The position numbers were made by a program, and so were the translations under genes. 64,000 nt of DNA. Origin: Mesorhizobium sp. M2A.F.Ca.ET.046.03.2.1. GTDB lineage: Bacteria > Pseudomonadota > Alphaproteobacteria > Rhizobiales > Rhizobiaceae. Below are positions 63,555 through 64,000 of this stretch, piece by piece; position 1 is the stretch's first letter; every line of letters starts with the position of its first letter. The stretch is taken from contig NZ_CP034449.1 of the NCBI RefSeq assembly GCF_003952425.1, positions 3,968,001 through 4,032,000 of the forward strand, written 5' to 3'. The notes beneath the pieces are model-generated. The model worked only from the letters and a program-made list of their open reading frames with translations. It did not search any database and was not told the origin of the DNA.

Positions 63555-64000
63555 ATGAAGAAGCGGGGCGCTCCGTCCTGGCTGCTCGCCTGGTCAACGT
63601 CGCCGGAATGGCGCACGATCTCTCGCGCGCAGGCCCGGAAGAACCTTGCGGCGTGGAAGGCAGCGCCGCGTTGCGGAGCTCACGCCCGGTCGACGGGGGA
63701 GTCGTGTCGCAATCCGGTTAAGGCCGGATTCAAGCGATGCCGCCTGCATGGCGCGACCCCTAAAGGAAAAGCATGGCACGTGTCGGCAGCCGCGGCCACC
63801 CCGGAGAAGACCGAACGCAAAGTCCGCGATCGGATTCGCGCGGCCGAAAAGAGAGCCCGGCGCTTAGCGAAGATGAGCCCTGAGGAATTGGCTGCACATA
63901 GACAGTGGCAGCGCACTCACAAGCCCGGCGGCGCCGCGGCCAGGGAGCAGGCTCGAGCCGAGCGCAAGCAGAACGCGGAATTCCGCAAGATGATTGCGGC
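63555..64000 (+). CDS. Cys/His zinc-motif protein, 3' end beyond the window
   Basis: The frame from ATG 63555 stays open to the window end (148 codons). It begins MKKRGAPSWLLAWSTSPEWR, followed by CGAHARSTGESCRNPVKAGF and KRCRLHGATPKGKAWH. The C-G-A..C-R-N..C-R-x-H-G pattern is the short zinc motif found in many phage and element proteins of unknown role (the HGG/CxxH group). The rest is basic and helical (RIRAAEKRARRLAKMSPEEL). The gene lies 22 bp after the previous frame. Confidence 0.72.
   Translation, partial: MKKRGAPSWLLAWSTSPEWRTISRAQARKNLAAWKAAPRCGAHARSTGESCRNPVKAGFKRCRLHGATPKGKAWHVSAAAATPEKTERKVRDRIRAAEKRARRLAKMSPEELAAHRQWQRTHKPGGAAAREQARAERKQNAEFRKMIA

Noticed and set aside
63295..63558. 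Plus-strand frame from ATG 63295 overlapping the DUF3987 gene end
   Set aside because: It overlaps both neighbours, and the GTG frame at 63302 has a cleaner junction; neither has a known motif, so only the latter is listed, with low confidence.

Overview
The window looks like chromosomal DNA from a GC-rich alphaproteobacterium of the Rhizobiales, most probably Mesorhizobium or a close relative. Evidence: the order gap - tkt // DUF4164 - zapA, the alphaproteobacterial small families DUF1013 (TrcR), DUF1127, DUF1192 and DUF465, a 41-aa short-form L36, a class I aldolase next to pgk, and several families of short palindromic intergenic repeats that I associate with mesorhizobial genomes. The genus is inference; nothing here is diagnostic to species.

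Layout. 1-5.2 kb: end of pyruvate kinase, a repeat, a hydrolase, rpmF, mtgA and ispA. 5.2-7.2 kb: TetR regulator with two operator palindromes and divergent oxidoreductases. 7.2-15.3 kb: one long minus-strand operon, AmiC-like sensor - AmiR-like ANTAR regulator - peptide-type ABC transporter - formamidase - fused ABC ATPase; one permease carries a frameshift. 15.4-18.3 kb: LysR regulator divergent from SDR-SDR-tautomerase. 18.3-25.7 kb: frameshifted epoxide-hydrolase-like gene, HXXEE membrane protein, hybrid histidine kinase, lytic transglycosylase, ispG and two DUF465 genes. 25.7-31.5 kb: IclR regulator divergent from a polar amino-acid ABC system with RidA and a SelA-like PLP enzyme. 31.5-34.7 kb: purE-purK, an LprI-like secreted protein, L36 and a TPR protein. 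34.9-43.3 kb: small regulators (HxlR, ArsR, WYL, TrcR), hydrolase, GST, MFS transporter, quinone reductase, DUF1127 proteins and a pair of matching operator palindromes. 43.3-44.7 kb: repeat-rich stretch with a broken, partly duplicated SGNH hydrolase. 44.7-53.4 kb: central carbon genes on the minus strand (class I fba, pgk, gap, tkt) with a K+/H+ antiporter gene between pgk and gap. 53.6-58.6 kb: DUF4164, zapA, 1-Cys peroxiredoxin, rpoH, RluD-type pseudouridine synthase, a VOC protein and tRNA-Glu(CTC).

58.6-64 kb: starting just after tRNA-Glu, a mobile-element-like module with two small helix-turn-helix (excisionase-type) proteins, an unknown 280-aa protein, a 1009-aa primase-polymerase/DUF3987 protein and a CxxH-type zinc protein that runs off the window. 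No integrase lies beside the tRNA in this window, so the far end and the second attachment site must be outside it.

Three genes carry single-base losses in short homopolymer or dinucleotide runs (peptide permease, epoxide hydrolase, SGNH hydrolase). Real pseudogenes or sequencing error are both possible and cannot be told apart from this sequence alone.
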